Assembly: GCF_020892095.1 (NCBI RefSeq)
Contig: NZ_AP024845.1
Coordinates: forward strand, 124,001 to 188,000
Direction: 5' to 3'
From: Claveliimonas bilis
GTDB taxonomy: Bacteria > Bacillota > Clostridia > Lachnospirales > Lachnospiraceae
DNA: 64,000 nt
In this document: positions 42,859 to 50,364 of the stretch, piece by piece
How the letters are laid out: each line of letters starts with the position of its first letter
Position numbering within the stretch: position 1 is the first letter of the stretch
The notes under the pieces: model-generated
What the model saw: only the letters and a program-made list of their open reading frames with translations
What the model was told of the DNA's origin: nothing
Database searches by the model: none
Program-made: the position numbers and the translations under genes

Positions 42859-43362
42859 CTAGGACTTACTTTTGATTTCCAGCCCTGCCGGTATCATGGT
42901 CACAAAATCATTTCCTGGAAATGCAAGCTTTGCCAGACGCTTATGACGGTCGATCTTTTTGATCTGCCTTTCCCAGCCCACCAGCGGGCCGCATGTCACG
43001 TGGGTTTGTCCATCTCGGATATACCCTTCCGACATAGGAAGGTGATGTCCGGTGTTGTAAAGGCTCTGCAAAAATCTTTCTTCTTCTGAAGAAATCTTTT
43101 TCAAATTTTCTTTTGCTTCCGCCGCTGGGAATGCAGATGAAAACTTAAAATGTTCCAATAGCGCCCTGCCATCTTTTGTTTCCAGGAAAACGTACTGCGG
43201 AAACATTTGCTTTTTCTCCACATGCCAGCTTCCTTCATAACGTTTCATTTGATCGTAAGTGAAAAGGAAGGCGTCACAAAGAATCCTGCTGTCAATTTCC
43301 TGACGGCAGGATTCCAGAATTTCCTGCTCTTTTCCGGGATGACATTTTAAGGCGTACCACAT
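42859..43362 (-). CDS. NusG-like transcription antiterminator, first copy
   Basis: The 167-residue protein begins MWYALKCHPGKEQEILESCRQEI with a complete NGN pattern (KKQMFPQYVFLETKDGRALLEHF) and a KOW-like end (CGPLVGWERQIKKIDRHKRLAKLAFPG). It is the first gene after the invertible promoter. It shares the layout but little sequence with the copy that follows, so the two may load at different signals. Antitermination is inferred from family and position. Confidence 0.85.
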   Translation of the reverse strand: MWYALKCHPGKEQEILESCRQEIDSRILCDAFLFTYDQMKRYEGSWHVEKKQMFPQYVFLETKDGRALLEHFKFSSAFPAAEAKENLKKISSEEERFLQSLYNTGHHLPMSEGYIRDGQTHVTCGPLVGWERQIKKIDRHKRLAKLAFPGNDFVTMIPAGLEIKSKS

Positions 43363-43418
43363 ATCATCACTTCCCTGTTTGATTTTCGTAGAGTAAACTA
43401 CTCTGCGAAACTTTAGTT

Positions 43419-43447
43419 ATTATACATCATAAAGTATAGCTGTTCAA
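43419..43447 (-). promoter_or_regulatory. Glycan operon promoter, in the ON orientation
   Basis: TTGAAC (43442-43447) and TATAAT (43419-43424) on the minus strand are exactly 17 nt apart. The expected start point, near 43412, is right at the inner edge of the left inverted site, so the mRNA would begin with that site as a hairpin, about 50 nt before the first NusG-like gene. If the segment flips, the promoter faces the 3' end of trmD instead. Confidence 0.8.
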
Positions 43448-43577
43448 GAAAAAATACTAAATAAGTACATTTTACGATAATTTTAGCCATTTCTTGATTC
43501 ATTTTATGCTGATAAAATCAATCTTAATTTTTTTCTATAACAACTAATCTCATATTTATTCAAAATAATATCTGATT

Positions 43578-43612
43578 ATTCTCTGGATTCTTCCAGAGAA
43601 TTTTTATTTTCC
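43578..43612 (+). terminator. Terminator inside the invertible segment
   Basis: A perfect 10-bp stem (ATTCTCTGGA and TCCAGAGAAT, loop TTCT) is followed by TTTTATTTT on the plus strand. In the current orientation it faces away from the glycan operon. After inversion it would face leftward and block read-through from trmD into the operon. Confidence 0.8.
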
Positions 43613-43667
43613 AAAACAAATTATGAAATGATTTTCGCAGAGTAGTTTACTCTGCGATTTTTGTTAT

Positions 43668-44438
43668 CTAAATTGTATCATCCAGCAGCCCCATCTCTTC
43701 CAGCATCTTCCTCTCCGCTTCCGTAAGCTGGGCTTTCTTAAGAAGATCCGGTCGGTTCTTTGCCGTGCGGATCACGGACTGCTCTCTTCTCCACTTTTCC
43801 ACATTTGCATGATGACCTGATAAAAGGACAGGCGGCACCTGCTTGTCATGCCAGATTTCCGGTCTGGAATACTGAGGATATTCCAGAAGATGATCCTGAA
43901 AGCTTTCGAACTCTGCAGAGACATCATTGTGCAGAACCCCCGGAACCAGCCTGGAAATGGTATCTACCATTACCATAGCCGGAAGTTCTCCTCCGGTAAG
44001 CACATAATCGCCGATAGAGACATAGTCTGTCACGATTTCTTCCAGTACCCGCTCGTCAATCCCTTCATAGTGACCGCACAGCAGGATCAAATCTTCCTCT
44101 TTTGCAAGCTCTTCTGCCATTTCCTGGGAAAATGTTTTTCCCTGAGGAGACAGGTAGATCACCCGTGGCGCTTGCGATGCTTCTTTCCCTTCCCGGCTGT
44201 TTATTTTCTCCCGGATCGCCTCATAAGTTAAATACACCGGTTCCGCCTGCATCAGCATCCCCGCTCCTCCGCCGTAAGGGTAGTCATCCACACTATTATG
44301 CTTGTTAAACGCATAATCCCGAATGTTGACTGCATCAATGGACAAAAGTCCTCTGTCGATGGCTCGTCCGGTTATGCTCGTCCCAAGTCCTGCCATCACC
44401 ATTTCCGGAAATAGTGTCATAATATGAAAATACATCAT
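43668..44438 (-). CDS. trmD: tRNA (guanine37-N1)-methyltransferase
   Basis: The 256-residue SPOUT methyltransferase has [57 protein letters not shown], and the knot region [51 protein letters not shown]. It makes m1G37 and prevents frameshifting. It overlaps rimM by 4 nt (ATGA). Its 3' end lies 11 nt from the invertible segment, and rplS, its usual next gene, is 33 kb away. Confidence 0.98.
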   Translation of the reverse strand: MMYFHIMTLFPEMVMAGLGTSITGRAIDRGLLSIDAVNIRDYAFNKHNSVDDYPYGGGAGMLMQAEPVYLTYEAIREKINSREGKEASQAPRVIYLSPQGKTFSQEMAEELAKEEDLILLCGHYEGIDERVLEEIVTDYVSIGDYVLTGGELPAMVMVDTISRLVPGVLHNDVSAEFESFQDHLLEYPQYSRPEIWHDKQVPPVLLSGHHANVEKWRREQSVIRTAKNRPDLLKKAQLTEAERKMLEEMGLLDDTI

Positions 44439-44947
44439 GATAACAGTCCCTCCATCAGATGAATAGTCATCTTTCTTTCTTCTACGTCAATATCCATTAT
44501 ACACTGCCGGATCGCCGGTACAAGCACCTCTCCATGTCTGTCGGAATCAATGACATAGACATCATTGGCGCCTGTAACCATAACGTCTTTCAATTTGCCG
44601 AAACGTTCCCCCGGATCGTCTGTATACACATCCATTCCGATCATATCGGCAATATAGTACTCATCCTTCCCAAGAGGAGTTCCGTCCTCTCTGTCAACCA
44701 GAATGTCCTTCCCTTTATATTTTTCAATGTCATTTATATTATCAATTCCCTTGAATTTTAAGATAGCAAACTGTTTAAAAAATCTGACTTGCTCTATCTC
44801 CAGGGGAATCTGTTCTTTTCCTGTATCCAGATAAACTTTCTTCAGTTTTTTGAAACGCTTCACATCATCTGTTGTAGGAAATACCTTTACTTCGCCCCTT
44901 ATCCCATGGGTGGAAGAAATAACGCCTACCCGAAGCTGTTTTTCCAT
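44435..44947 (-). CDS. rimM: 16S rRNA processing protein RimM
   Basis: The 170-residue protein has the RimM start [28 protein letters not shown] and the PRC-barrel half with [37 protein letters not shown] and [29 protein letters not shown]. It assists 30S head assembly with S19. Confidence 0.97.
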   Translation of the reverse strand: MEKQLRVGVISSTHGIRGEVKVFPTTDDVKRFKKLKKVYLDTGKEQIPLEIEQVRFFKQFAILKFKGIDNINDIEKYKGKDILVDREDGTPLGKDEYYIADMIGMDVYTDDPGERFGKLKDVMVTGANDVYVIDSDRHGEVLVPAIRQCIMDIDVEERKMTIHLMEGLLS

Positions 44948-45017
44948 AGTTTTTCTCCTTGCTTTTGCTCTTTTTACATATTTTTATTCGTCAAATAAAA
45001 CTTCTCTGTAGAAACCA

Positions 45018-45090
45018 AAATTCTTCTTTAGAAGAATAAAAGCGTGTCCGGGAAATGGTCTTTTTGGACCCTTTGCTTCCCCAAACGCGC
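45018..45090 (-). terminator. Large hairpin between khpA and rimM
   Basis: On the minus strand an extended imperfect stem (AAAAGCGCG...GGGGAA pairing with TTCCCGGACACGCTTTT) is followed by TTTTATTC. It may be a partial terminator that lowers rimM-trmD expression relative to rpsP, or an RNA processing site. Confidence 0.5.
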
Positions 45091-45098
45091 TTTTCTTT

Positions 45099-45329
45099 CT
45101 AGCCAGCGATATCAACTACCACTTTCTTATCTTCTTTCGATGCTGCTGCTTTTACGACAGCGCGGATTGCTTTTGCAATTCGGCCCTGTTTTCCAATGAC
45201 TTTTCCCATATCAGAATCTGCCACCTTCACTTCAACTACTGTTGTACGGCCTTCCTCTTTCTCTGTCACAACAACACTTTCCGGGTCATCTACCAGTGCT
45301 TTAACGATGACTTCTACTAATTCCTTCAT
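45099..45329 (-). CDS. khpA: KH-domain RNA-binding protein KhpA
   Basis: The 76-residue protein has a single KH domain with the GKQG loop (DSDMGKVIGKQGRIAKAIRAVVKAAA). KhpA partners with KhpB/Jag in RNA binding and cell elongation control. GGAGG lies 10 nt before the ATG at 45329. It sits between rpsP and rimM, the standard place. Confidence 0.95.
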   Translation of the reverse strand: MKELVEVIVKALVDDPESVVVTEKEEGRTTVVEVKVADSDMGKVIGKQGRIAKAIRAVVKAAASKEDKKVVVDIAG

Positions 45330-45349
45330 GATACGCACACCTCCCGGTC

Positions 45350-45595
45350 TTATTTTTCAATGCCTGCTGCCTTGAAAATCTTTCCTACTACTTCTGTAGG
45401 CTGCGCACCGTTGTTCAGCCATTTCTTTGCTGCTTCTTCATTTACATTGAACACGCTAGGATCCTGGTTCGGATCATATGTTCCGATCTCCTCGATGAAC
45501 TTTCCATCTCTTGGGGATCTGGAATCAGCTACAACGATTCTATAGAAAGGAGCTTTTTTCTGTCCCATTCTTTTTAATCTGATTTTTACTGCCAT
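45350..45595 (-). CDS. rpsP: Ribosomal protein S16
   Basis: The 81-residue protein is S16 end to end ([67 protein letters not shown]). GGAGGTG lies just before the ATG at 45595; an upstream in-frame start at 45610 would include that site in the coding region. Confidence 0.98.
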   Translation of the reverse strand: MAVKIRLKRMGQKKAPFYRIVVADSRSPRDGKFIEEIGTYDPNQDPSVFNVNEEAAKKWLNNGAQPTEVVGKIFKAAGIEK

Positions 45596-45659
45596 TTTTT
45601 TCACCTCCACATTTTTTATTATCTATCTGGCACACTGCGGATACCCGCATATGTGCTGG

Positions 45660-47018
45660 TTAAAAAGGTAATCTGAATTTTCCCTTTTTACCACCTTTTC
45701 CCATCATCTTCATCATCTTTTTCATCTCATTGAACTGTTTTACCATACGGTTCACTTCACTGATGTCCACACCGGCGCCTCTGGCTATACGGTGCTTTCT
45801 GGAAGGATTCAGAAGATCCGGATCGCGGCGCTCCTGGGGGGTCATAGAATAGATCATTGCTTCCATCCGCGCCATTTTCTTTTCTGCTTCTTCTGTCTGA
45901 CTGTCATCCAACTGCATGCCTTTTTTCCCGAGACCTCCCATGGGGCCCATGCCGGGCAGCATGCTTAGAATACCGGAAAGACCGCCCATATTTTTCATCT
46001 GTTTGGTACTTTCCAGGAAATCATCAAAGTCAAACTGTGCTTTTTTCATCTTGCGGGACATTTCTTTTGCCTTTTCTTCGTCGATTTCTGCCTCCGCCTT
46101 TTCGATGAGGGTAAGCACATCCCCCATTCCCAGGATACGGGATGCCATTCTGTCCGGATAAAACTGTTCCAGGTCAGAAAGCTTTTCTCCCATACCTACA
46201 TAGAGAATCGGTTTCCCGGTCACCGCCTTAACAGACAGCGCCGCACCGCCTCTTGTGTCACCGTCCAGTTTTGTAACGATCACACCATCTATTCCAATTT
46301 TCTGATTAAATTCTTCTGCTACATTAACCGCATCCTGTCCGGTCATGGCGTCAATAACAAGAATCGTCTGATGTACTTCTACCGCTTCCTTGATTTCCTG
46401 AAGCTCTGCCATCATGTCCTCATCAATATGAAGCCGTCCTGCCGTATCAAGGATCACCAGGTTATTGCCATTTTTCTGCGCATGCTCCAGAGCTGCTTTG
46501 GCGATATTGGAAGGCTTGTGATTTTCTCCCATGGAAAACACTTCCACGCCCTGCTTTTCTCCATTGACCTGCAGCTGTTTGATAGCAGCCGGCCTGTACA
46601 CGTCACATGCTACGAGAAGAGGTTTCTTCCCTTTTAATTTATATTTTCCCGCCAGTTTTGCGGTAGTTGTTGTCTTACCTGCACCCTGAAGACCAGCCAT
46701 CATAATAACAGTAATGGCGCTTCCGGGCTGAAGCTTGATCTCGGTTGTTTCGGAACCCATCAGAGAAATCAGTTCCTCATTTACAATCTTTATCACCATC
46801 TGGCCGGGATTCAGACCGTTCATCACATCCTGCCCGATGGCTCGCTCCTGAACATTTTTTATAAAATTCTTTACGACTTTAAAGTTTACGTCAGCGGCAA
46901 GAAGCGCTCTTTTGATCTCCTTCATCGCCTCCTTGACATCATCCTCTGTCAGCCGGCCTTTGCTCCGCAAATTACGGAATACGTTCTGAAGTTTTTCTGT
47001 CAAACTGTCAAAAGCCAT
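45660..47018 (-). CDS. ffh: Signal recognition particle protein Ffh
   Basis: The 452-residue protein has the N domain, the GTPase G domain (GLQGAGKTTTTAKLA, ACDVYRPAAIKQL, DTAGRLHIDEDMM, TKLDGDTRGGAAL) and a Met-rich M domain (LSMLPGMGPMGGLGKKGMQL...MKKMMKMMGKGGKKGKF) that binds SRP RNA and signal sequences. It targets nascent membrane proteins to FtsY and the translocon. It follows ylxM by 23 nt. Confidence 0.98.
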   Translation of the reverse strand: MAFDSLTEKLQNVFRNLRSKGRLTEDDVKEAMKEIKRALLAADVNFKVVKNFIKNVQERAIGQDVMNGLNPGQMVIKIVNEELISLMGSETTEIKLQPGSAITVIMMAGLQGAGKTTTTAKLAGKYKLKGKKPLLVACDVYRPAAIKQLQVNGEKQGVEVFSMGENHKPSNIAKAALEHAQKNGNNLVILDTAGRLHIDEDMMAELQEIKEAVEVHQTILVIDAMTGQDAVNVAEEFNQKIGIDGVIVTKLDGDTRGGAALSVKAVTGKPILYVGMGEKLSDLEQFYPDRMASRILGMGDVLTLIEKAEAEIDEEKAKEMSRKMKKAQFDFDDFLESTKQMKNMGGLSGILSMLPGMGPMGGLGKKGMQLDDSQTEEAEKKMARMEAMIYSMTPQERRDPDLLNPSRKHRIARGAGVDISEVNRMVKQFNEMKKMMKMMGKGGKKGKFRLPF

Positions 47019-47041
47019 TCTTTAACTCCTCTATATTAATA

Positions 47042-47386
47042 CTACAATTCCTCGATGATCTCTCTTGCGATCGTTCGGATACTGGATACCAGTTCCTGAT
47101 TTTCTTTTTCTGTATGCTGCTCCAGAATATGATCCATTCTCTCTATCTTTTCTTTTATAGAAAGAAACTTTTCTACCAGATGCAGCTTTTCTTCATACCC
47201 CTGCAGTGTCTTGCTGCACCGCTTAACCAGGTCATGAACTCCCTGACGGCTGATCCCTGCATCGGAAGCAATCTCACCCAGGGACAGATCCTCAAGAATA
47301 AACTGTTCATATATCTCTTTTTGGTGACTGGTTAGCAGCTCACCGTAAAAATCATACAGCAGCGCCTGTTCTAGTATTTCATTCAT
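47042..47386 (-). CDS. ylxM: YlxM family SRP-associated HTH protein
   Basis: The 114-residue protein has the YlxM HTH pattern: LLYDFYGELLTSHQKEIYEQFILEDLSLGEIASDAGISRQGVHDLVKRCSKTLQGYEEKLHLVEKF. It is the classical partner gene of ffh and modulates SRP assembly. It opens the ribosomal/SRP operon. Confidence 0.95.
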   Translation of the reverse strand: MNEILEQALLYDFYGELLTSHQKEIYEQFILEDLSLGEIASDAGISRQGVHDLVKRCSKTLQGYEEKLHLVEKFLSIKEKIERMDHILEQHTEKENQELVSSIRTIAREIIEEL

Positions 47387-47403
47387 TTTTTATCACCTGT
47401 GTC

Positions 47404-47432
47404 ATCATATAATAATTCTCTTGTGGTGTCAA
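47404..47432 (-). promoter_or_regulatory. Promoter of the ylxM-ffh-rpsP-trmD operon
   Basis: TTGACA (47427-47432) and TATGAT (47404-47409) on the minus strand with a 17-nt spacer form a near-consensus promoter about 18 nt before the ylxM start codon, so the leader is very short. Confidence 0.85.
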
Positions 47433-47490
47433 GCATTTTTTCTTGACAGATTAATATTAGTCTGAATCTGGCAGAAAAAATATATAATCC

Positions 47491-47519
47491 TTGCTTCATA
47501 TTGTCTGATATGTTATATT
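47491..47519 (+). promoter_or_regulatory. Promoter of the antitoxin RNA
   Basis: TTGCTT (47491-47496) and TATATT (47514-47519) with a 17-nt spacer point rightward into the 3' end of the small toxin gene. Confidence 0.65.
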
Positions 47520-47525
47520 AAATAT

Positions 47526-47629
47526 AGAAAAAGGGAAAGCCATAGAAACGGCTACCCTCACATCAAACTAACTGTTATATACAACAGCCGTCAACTAGTG
47601 CGAATAGTTTGGCGGCTATTTTCGTTTTT
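47526..47629 (+). ncRNA. Predicted antisense RNA antitoxin (RatA-like)
   Basis: An RNA of about 104 nt is predicted between the rightward promoter at 47491-47519 and a terminator: a stem with outer arms AGCCG/GCGGCT and inner AACTA/TAGTT (47585-47617) followed by ATTTTCGTTTTT. It is complementary to the last codon or two and the 3' untranslated region of the holin-like toxin mRNA, whose own terminator lies at about 47532-47558. That tail-to-tail overlap is the TxpA/RatA arrangement. No transcript evidence is available. Confidence 0.6.
47532..47558 (-). terminator. Toxin mRNA terminator
   Basis: On the minus strand GGGTAGCC pairs with GGCTTTCCC around a short loop and is followed by TTTTT. 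It ends the toxin message inside the region covered by the antisense RNA. Confidence 0.6.
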
Positions 47630-47711
47630 CTTTGAAAATTGTATAACACAATCCCACTAAACCAACAATGAATATTAAAAGCTGAATCAGATCAGCATAT
47701 GTAACATACAT
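47616..47711 (-). CDS. Small holin-like toxin of a type I system
   Basis: The 31-residue peptide MYVTYADLIQLLIFIVGLVGLCYTIFKEKRK has one membrane span and a basic tail, matching the putative holin-like toxin family (Hol_Tox). GGAGG lies 9 nt before the ATG at 47711. In-frame starts further up to 47810 would translate the leader and are unlikely. Upstream CCCTCC in the leader can pair with the GGAGGG ribosome site, a common way to delay translation of such toxins. It likely disrupts the membrane when its antisense RNA is absent. Confidence 0.7.
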   Translation of the reverse strand: MYVTYADLIQLLIFIVGLVGLCYTIFKEKRK

Positions 47712-47800
47712 TGGCATCGCCCTCCTTTCTTTCGTCCGGAGGGACATCCCCTCCTGATTAAAGAGGGCAGCCGCCTTTGCTCTATGGCTTTCGTAGACAT

Positions 47801-47829
47801 AATATATCATAGTTTACGGATTCTATCAA
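47801..47829 (-). promoter_or_regulatory. Toxin mRNA promoter
   Basis: TTGATA (47824-47829) and TATATT (47801-47806) on the minus strand, 17 nt apart, give an untranslated leader of roughly 85 nt before the toxin ATG. The leader contains the self-complementary GGAGGGGATGTCCCTCC. Confidence 0.65.
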
Positions 47830-47921
47830 TCAAATACTACTATCTTTTTTATTTTCTCTTTCACACTTTTTTCTCCCGGGCATATGATGTACTGTAAACA
47901 AAATATGTTGGAGGCTATCTT

Positions 47922-48158
47922 ATGAGCGATTTATCATGCGGATGCGATTCAGGAGTACGTTCCGGCGGAGGCTGCGGATGTGGAAATACATTTGGAGGAA
48001 ACAGCTGTATCTGGATCATTCTTCTTCTGTGCTGCTGCGGCGGCAATGGTTTTGGAAGAAGCGGCGACTTTGGCTGCGGATGCGGAAACGACAGCTGCCT
48101 GTGGATCATCCTTCTCCTGTGCTGCTGCGGCGGCTTTGGCGGAAACGGATGCTGCTAA
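47922..48158 (+). CDS. Cys/Gly-rich small protein with internal duplication
   Basis: The 78-residue protein is about one fifth Cys and one third Gly. Two halves repeat each other: GCGCGNTFGGNSCIWIILLLCCCGG and GCGCGNDSCLWIILLLCCCGG, each with a hydrophobic IWIILLL core before a Cys triplet. Databases name similar Lachnospiraceae proteins after chorion high-cysteine proteins, which says nothing about function. A cross-linked spore or surface layer is conceivable. TTGGAGG lies before the ATG. Confidence 0.8.
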   Translation: MSDLSCGCDSGVRSGGGCGCGNTFGGNSCIWIILLLCCCGGNGFGRSGDFGCGCGNDSCLWIILLLCCCGGFGGNGCC

Positions 48159-48167
48159 TCTGTTAGA

Positions 48168-48193
48168 GAGGGGACAGCTGCGGCTGTTCCCTC
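48168..48193 (+). terminator. Hairpin after the Cys-rich gene
   Basis: An 11-bp stem GAGGGGACAGC / GCTGTTCCCTC (one G-T pair, loop TGCG) lies 10 nt past the stop. The following T-run is poor, so termination may be weak. Confidence 0.5.
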
Positions 48194-48283
48194 CTGCATT
48201 TAGTAAATGACGTTCTTTCTTGCTGCATATCCGTTTTTCTTTCTTCATATACATAGTTACAACGCCACGCAAAGGTGGGTCAT

Positions 48284-48778
48284 ATGGAAAAACATCCTCC
48301 TCTACCCATGACTCCTTTTGACATACTTACCAGTTCTACTCAGCTGCAGATGATGAAGCTGATGCTTCCGTATACCCCGCCTGGCATCCAGCGGATGCTG
48401 GCCTTCTATATTAAATTTCTGGAACTCAAAAAAACTGCAGAGTATTTCGGCCTCTTCAGCTCTGTTTCCCAGAGGGATACTTTCTCTAAATCTTCTGCTT
48501 CTGTCACGGAAATTCTGGAAGATGTAAGACCTTATCTTGGAAAGGACGCCGAAACTATCGATATGCTGCTGTCTGCCATGAGTATGATGGATATGATGAA
48601 AGATATGGATATGCCTGATTTTTCCGGTGCAGATATGGGCGACCTTTCCGGCGTCATGCAGATGATGAATGCATTCCAGAATACATCGGAAAGTGAAGAT
48701 CACTCGAACGAAGATCAGGAAGGAGATGATGAAAATGACCCAGGAATGGCTGAACCACCCGGCGATGAAAGATATTGA
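48284..48778 (+). CDS. Uncharacterised Met-rich protein
   Basis: The 164-residue product from the ATG at 48284 (AAGGTGGG upstream) starts EKHPPLPMTPFDILTSSTQLQMMKLMLPYTPPGIQRMLAFYIKFLELKKTAEYF, has several Met-rich helices (MLLSAMSMMDMMKDMDM) and an acidic tail. I do not recognise a family. Its end overlaps the next gene by 44 nt, so the two are co-translated and probably work together. Confidence 0.7.
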   Translation: MEKHPPLPMTPFDILTSSTQLQMMKLMLPYTPPGIQRMLAFYIKFLELKKTAEYFGLFSSVSQRDTFSKSSASVTEILEDVRPYLGKDAETIDMLLSAMSMMDMMKDMDMPDFSGADMGDLSGVMQMMNAFQNTSESEDHSNEDQEGDDENDPGMAEPPGDERY

Positions 48779-49019
48779 TCCCGTCAAACTGGAACTCATC
48801 AAAACCGCTGCACAGCAGACCGCAGGGAAATCCGGAAATTCTCTTGCGGCAGTTATGATGGCTTTGATCACTTCCGCCGGGAAACGAGGCATCCAGTTTA
48901 CCCCGGAAGAAACATCACTGATTCTGGAAATTCTGAAAGAGGGACGTTCGGATGAAGAAAAGAATCAGATCGACACTATGGTAAATCTTGTTATGACACA
49001 GATGCGGAGAAAAAAATAG
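48735..49019 (+). CDS. Uncharacterised small protein
   Basis: The 94-residue product from the ATG at 48735 (AGGAG 9 nt upstream) begins MTQEWLNHPAMKDIDPVKLELIKTAAQQTAGKSGNSLAAVMMALITSAGKRGIQFTPEETSLILEILKEGRSDEEKNQIDTMVNLV and ends in a basic tail. It is predicted all-helical and soluble; I do not recognise a family. It is the second gene of a two-gene unit. Confidence 0.75.
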   Translation: MTQEWLNHPAMKDIDPVKLELIKTAAQQTAGKSGNSLAAVMMALITSAGKRGIQFTPEETSLILEILKEGRSDEEKNQIDTMVNLVMTQMRRKK

Positions 49020-49041
49020 GGCCTTTAAAGACCCTATTTTA
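49016..49041. terminator. Bidirectional terminator
   Basis: AAAATAGGG...CCCTATTTT with a short loop lies between two convergent genes and has T-runs on both strands. Confidence 0.75.
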
Positions 49042-49512
49042 AAATCCCTCTTCTTTTCTCATTTTGCGCATCACCCTTCTTTTGGCTCCGCTTTCCCATT
49101 CCTGTTCTTCTTCCTCTGTCTCGAGGATCAGTTTCGGGACAGGTGTGGGGTGATCGTTCTCATCCAGCGCCACCATGGTAAAATAGGCACGGTTGATCAG
49201 TGTCCTTTCCCCATTTAAATGTTCCACACAGGAATCCACTTTCACCTCCATGGATGTATTTCCCACATAAGTAACCTTTCCTGTGATCACAACTACATCT
49301 CTTTGGTAAGCGCCCCTTAAGAACCGCAGATTATCCACAGATGCAGTGATTACATTTTTTCTTGTATGACGCTTTGCCACAAGTCCCGCAATTTCGTCCA
49401 TCCACTGCATCAGAATGCCTCCGAAGAGACGCCCTGCTGCATTTAAATGATTGGGCCTTACCATGTGCACAGTCTCCGTCAATGATTCTGATACCTTTCT
49501 GCTTTCTGCCAT
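49039..49512 (-). CDS. Acyl-CoA thioesterase (hotdog fold)
   Basis: The 157-residue protein has the BACH/YkhA pattern: VRPNHLNAAGRLFGGILMQWMDEIAGLVAKRHTRKNVITASVDNLRFLRGAYQRDVVVITGKVTYVGNTSMEVKV. The catalytic region is N-A-A-G-RLFGG plus the Asp in MDEIAG. It hydrolyses acyl-CoA, with chain length not evident. Confidence 0.92.
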   Translation of the reverse strand: MAESRKVSESLTETVHMVRPNHLNAAGRLFGGILMQWMDEIAGLVAKRHTRKNVITASVDNLRFLRGAYQRDVVVITGKVTYVGNTSMEVKVDSCVEHLNGERTLINRAYFTMVALDENDHPTPVPKLILETEEEEQEWESGAKRRVMRKMRKEEGF

Positions 49513-49629
49513 AGTTTCTATTCTCCATTCTGATTTTTATACTTTCCAGTCACTGGACAGTATACCAGAAAATCTGCTATACTAAAACTGATTTTTCAAA
49601 ATAATTACCGGAATCCGGAGGGTGACGTT

Positions 49630-50364
49630 ATGCGTAATATAAAACTTACAATCGAATATGACGGAAGCAGATATCAGGGTTGGACACGCCTTGGCAAAAA
49701 TGAATCTACAAATACGATCTCTAATAAGATCATTGAAGTAATACAGAAAATGACAGGCGAAACGGTGGAACTTTTCTGCGGCTGCAGAACGGAGACAGGC
49801 GTCCACGCTTACGCGCAGATTGCCAATTTCAAAACAAATACCGAAATGAAGGATTACGAAATCCAGCATTATCTGAACCGCTATCTTCCTATGGATATTG
49901 CGGTCATCCAGGTGGAAGATGTTCCCGAGCGCTTTCATTCACAGCTCAACGCCAGATCAAAAATCTATGTATACCGTATGACCATCAACGATGTGCCAAG
50001 TGTTTTTGACCGCAAATATACATTCCACTGTTTCCGTTCGCCGGACAAAAAAGCGATGCAGCAGGCTGCTCTCCTTTTGACCGGCCGTCACGATTTTAAG
50101 AGCTTTTCTACCGTAAAACAGACTAAGTCTACAGAACGGGAAATCTATAAAATTGAAGTCTATGATGATGGGGAAGAAATGCAGATTACCATTCACGCTG
50201 ACGACTTCCTTCACAACATGGCAAGAATGATCATTGGCACACTTCTTGAAATCGGTCTCGGCACGCGAAAAAAGGAAGATATCGAAGAAATTTTTGCCGG
50301 ACGGCAGTCCGCAAGCCTTCCCTGCGATGCAAAGGGACTTTACCTGCAGGAGGTTCGCTATTAA
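49630..50364 (+). CDS. truA: TruA-family tRNA pseudouridine synthase with altered active site
   Basis: The 244-residue protein aligns to TruA throughout: IKLTIEYDGSRYQGWTR, ERFHSQLNARSKIYVYRM, LLTGRHDFKSFST, FLHNMARMIIGTLLEIGLG, and LPCDAKGLYLQEVRY. The catalytic block, normally GRTDAGVHA, reads CRTETGVHA, so the nucleophilic Asp is replaced by Glu and the preceding Gly by Cys. A second, standard TruA may exist elsewhere; then this would be a divergent paralogue. A candidate promoter (TGGACA at 49554-49559, 18 nt, TATACT at 49578-49583) precedes it. Confidence 0.88.
   Translation: MRNIKLTIEYDGSRYQGWTRLGKNESTNTISNKIIEVIQKMTGETVELFCGCRTETGVHAYAQIANFKTNTEMKDYEIQHYLNRYLPMDIAVIQVEDVPERFHSQLNARSKIYVYRMTINDVPSVFDRKYTFHCFRSPDKKAMQQAALLLTGRHDFKSFSTVKQTKSTEREIYKIEVYDDGEEMQITIHADDFLHNMARMIIGTLLEIGLGTRKKEDIEEIFAGRQSASLPCDAKGLYLQEVRY

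Larger units (their letters stand above)
43386..43657. promoter_or_regulatory. Predicted invertible promoter segment of the glycan operon
   Basis: Two 25-bp sites in opposite orientation, one mismatch apart, lie at 43386-43410 and 43633-43657. Each is nearly palindromic: arms TCGYAGAGTA and TACTCTGCGA around AAC (GTT in the inverted copy), which can be read as 8-nt arms around a 7-nt TAAACTA core. The 222 bp between them is AT-rich and holds one strong promoter pointing left at the operon and one terminator pointing right. The layout matches phase-variable capsule promoters. The sites are seen; inversion is inference. Confidence 0.72.

Noticed and set aside
43633-43665. Right inverted site read only as a terminator for trmD
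   Set aside because: The T-run follows the stem on the plus strand, but trmD is on the minus strand, and the left copy has no T-run. A paired recombination site explains both copies better, although the plus-strand terminator shape is real.
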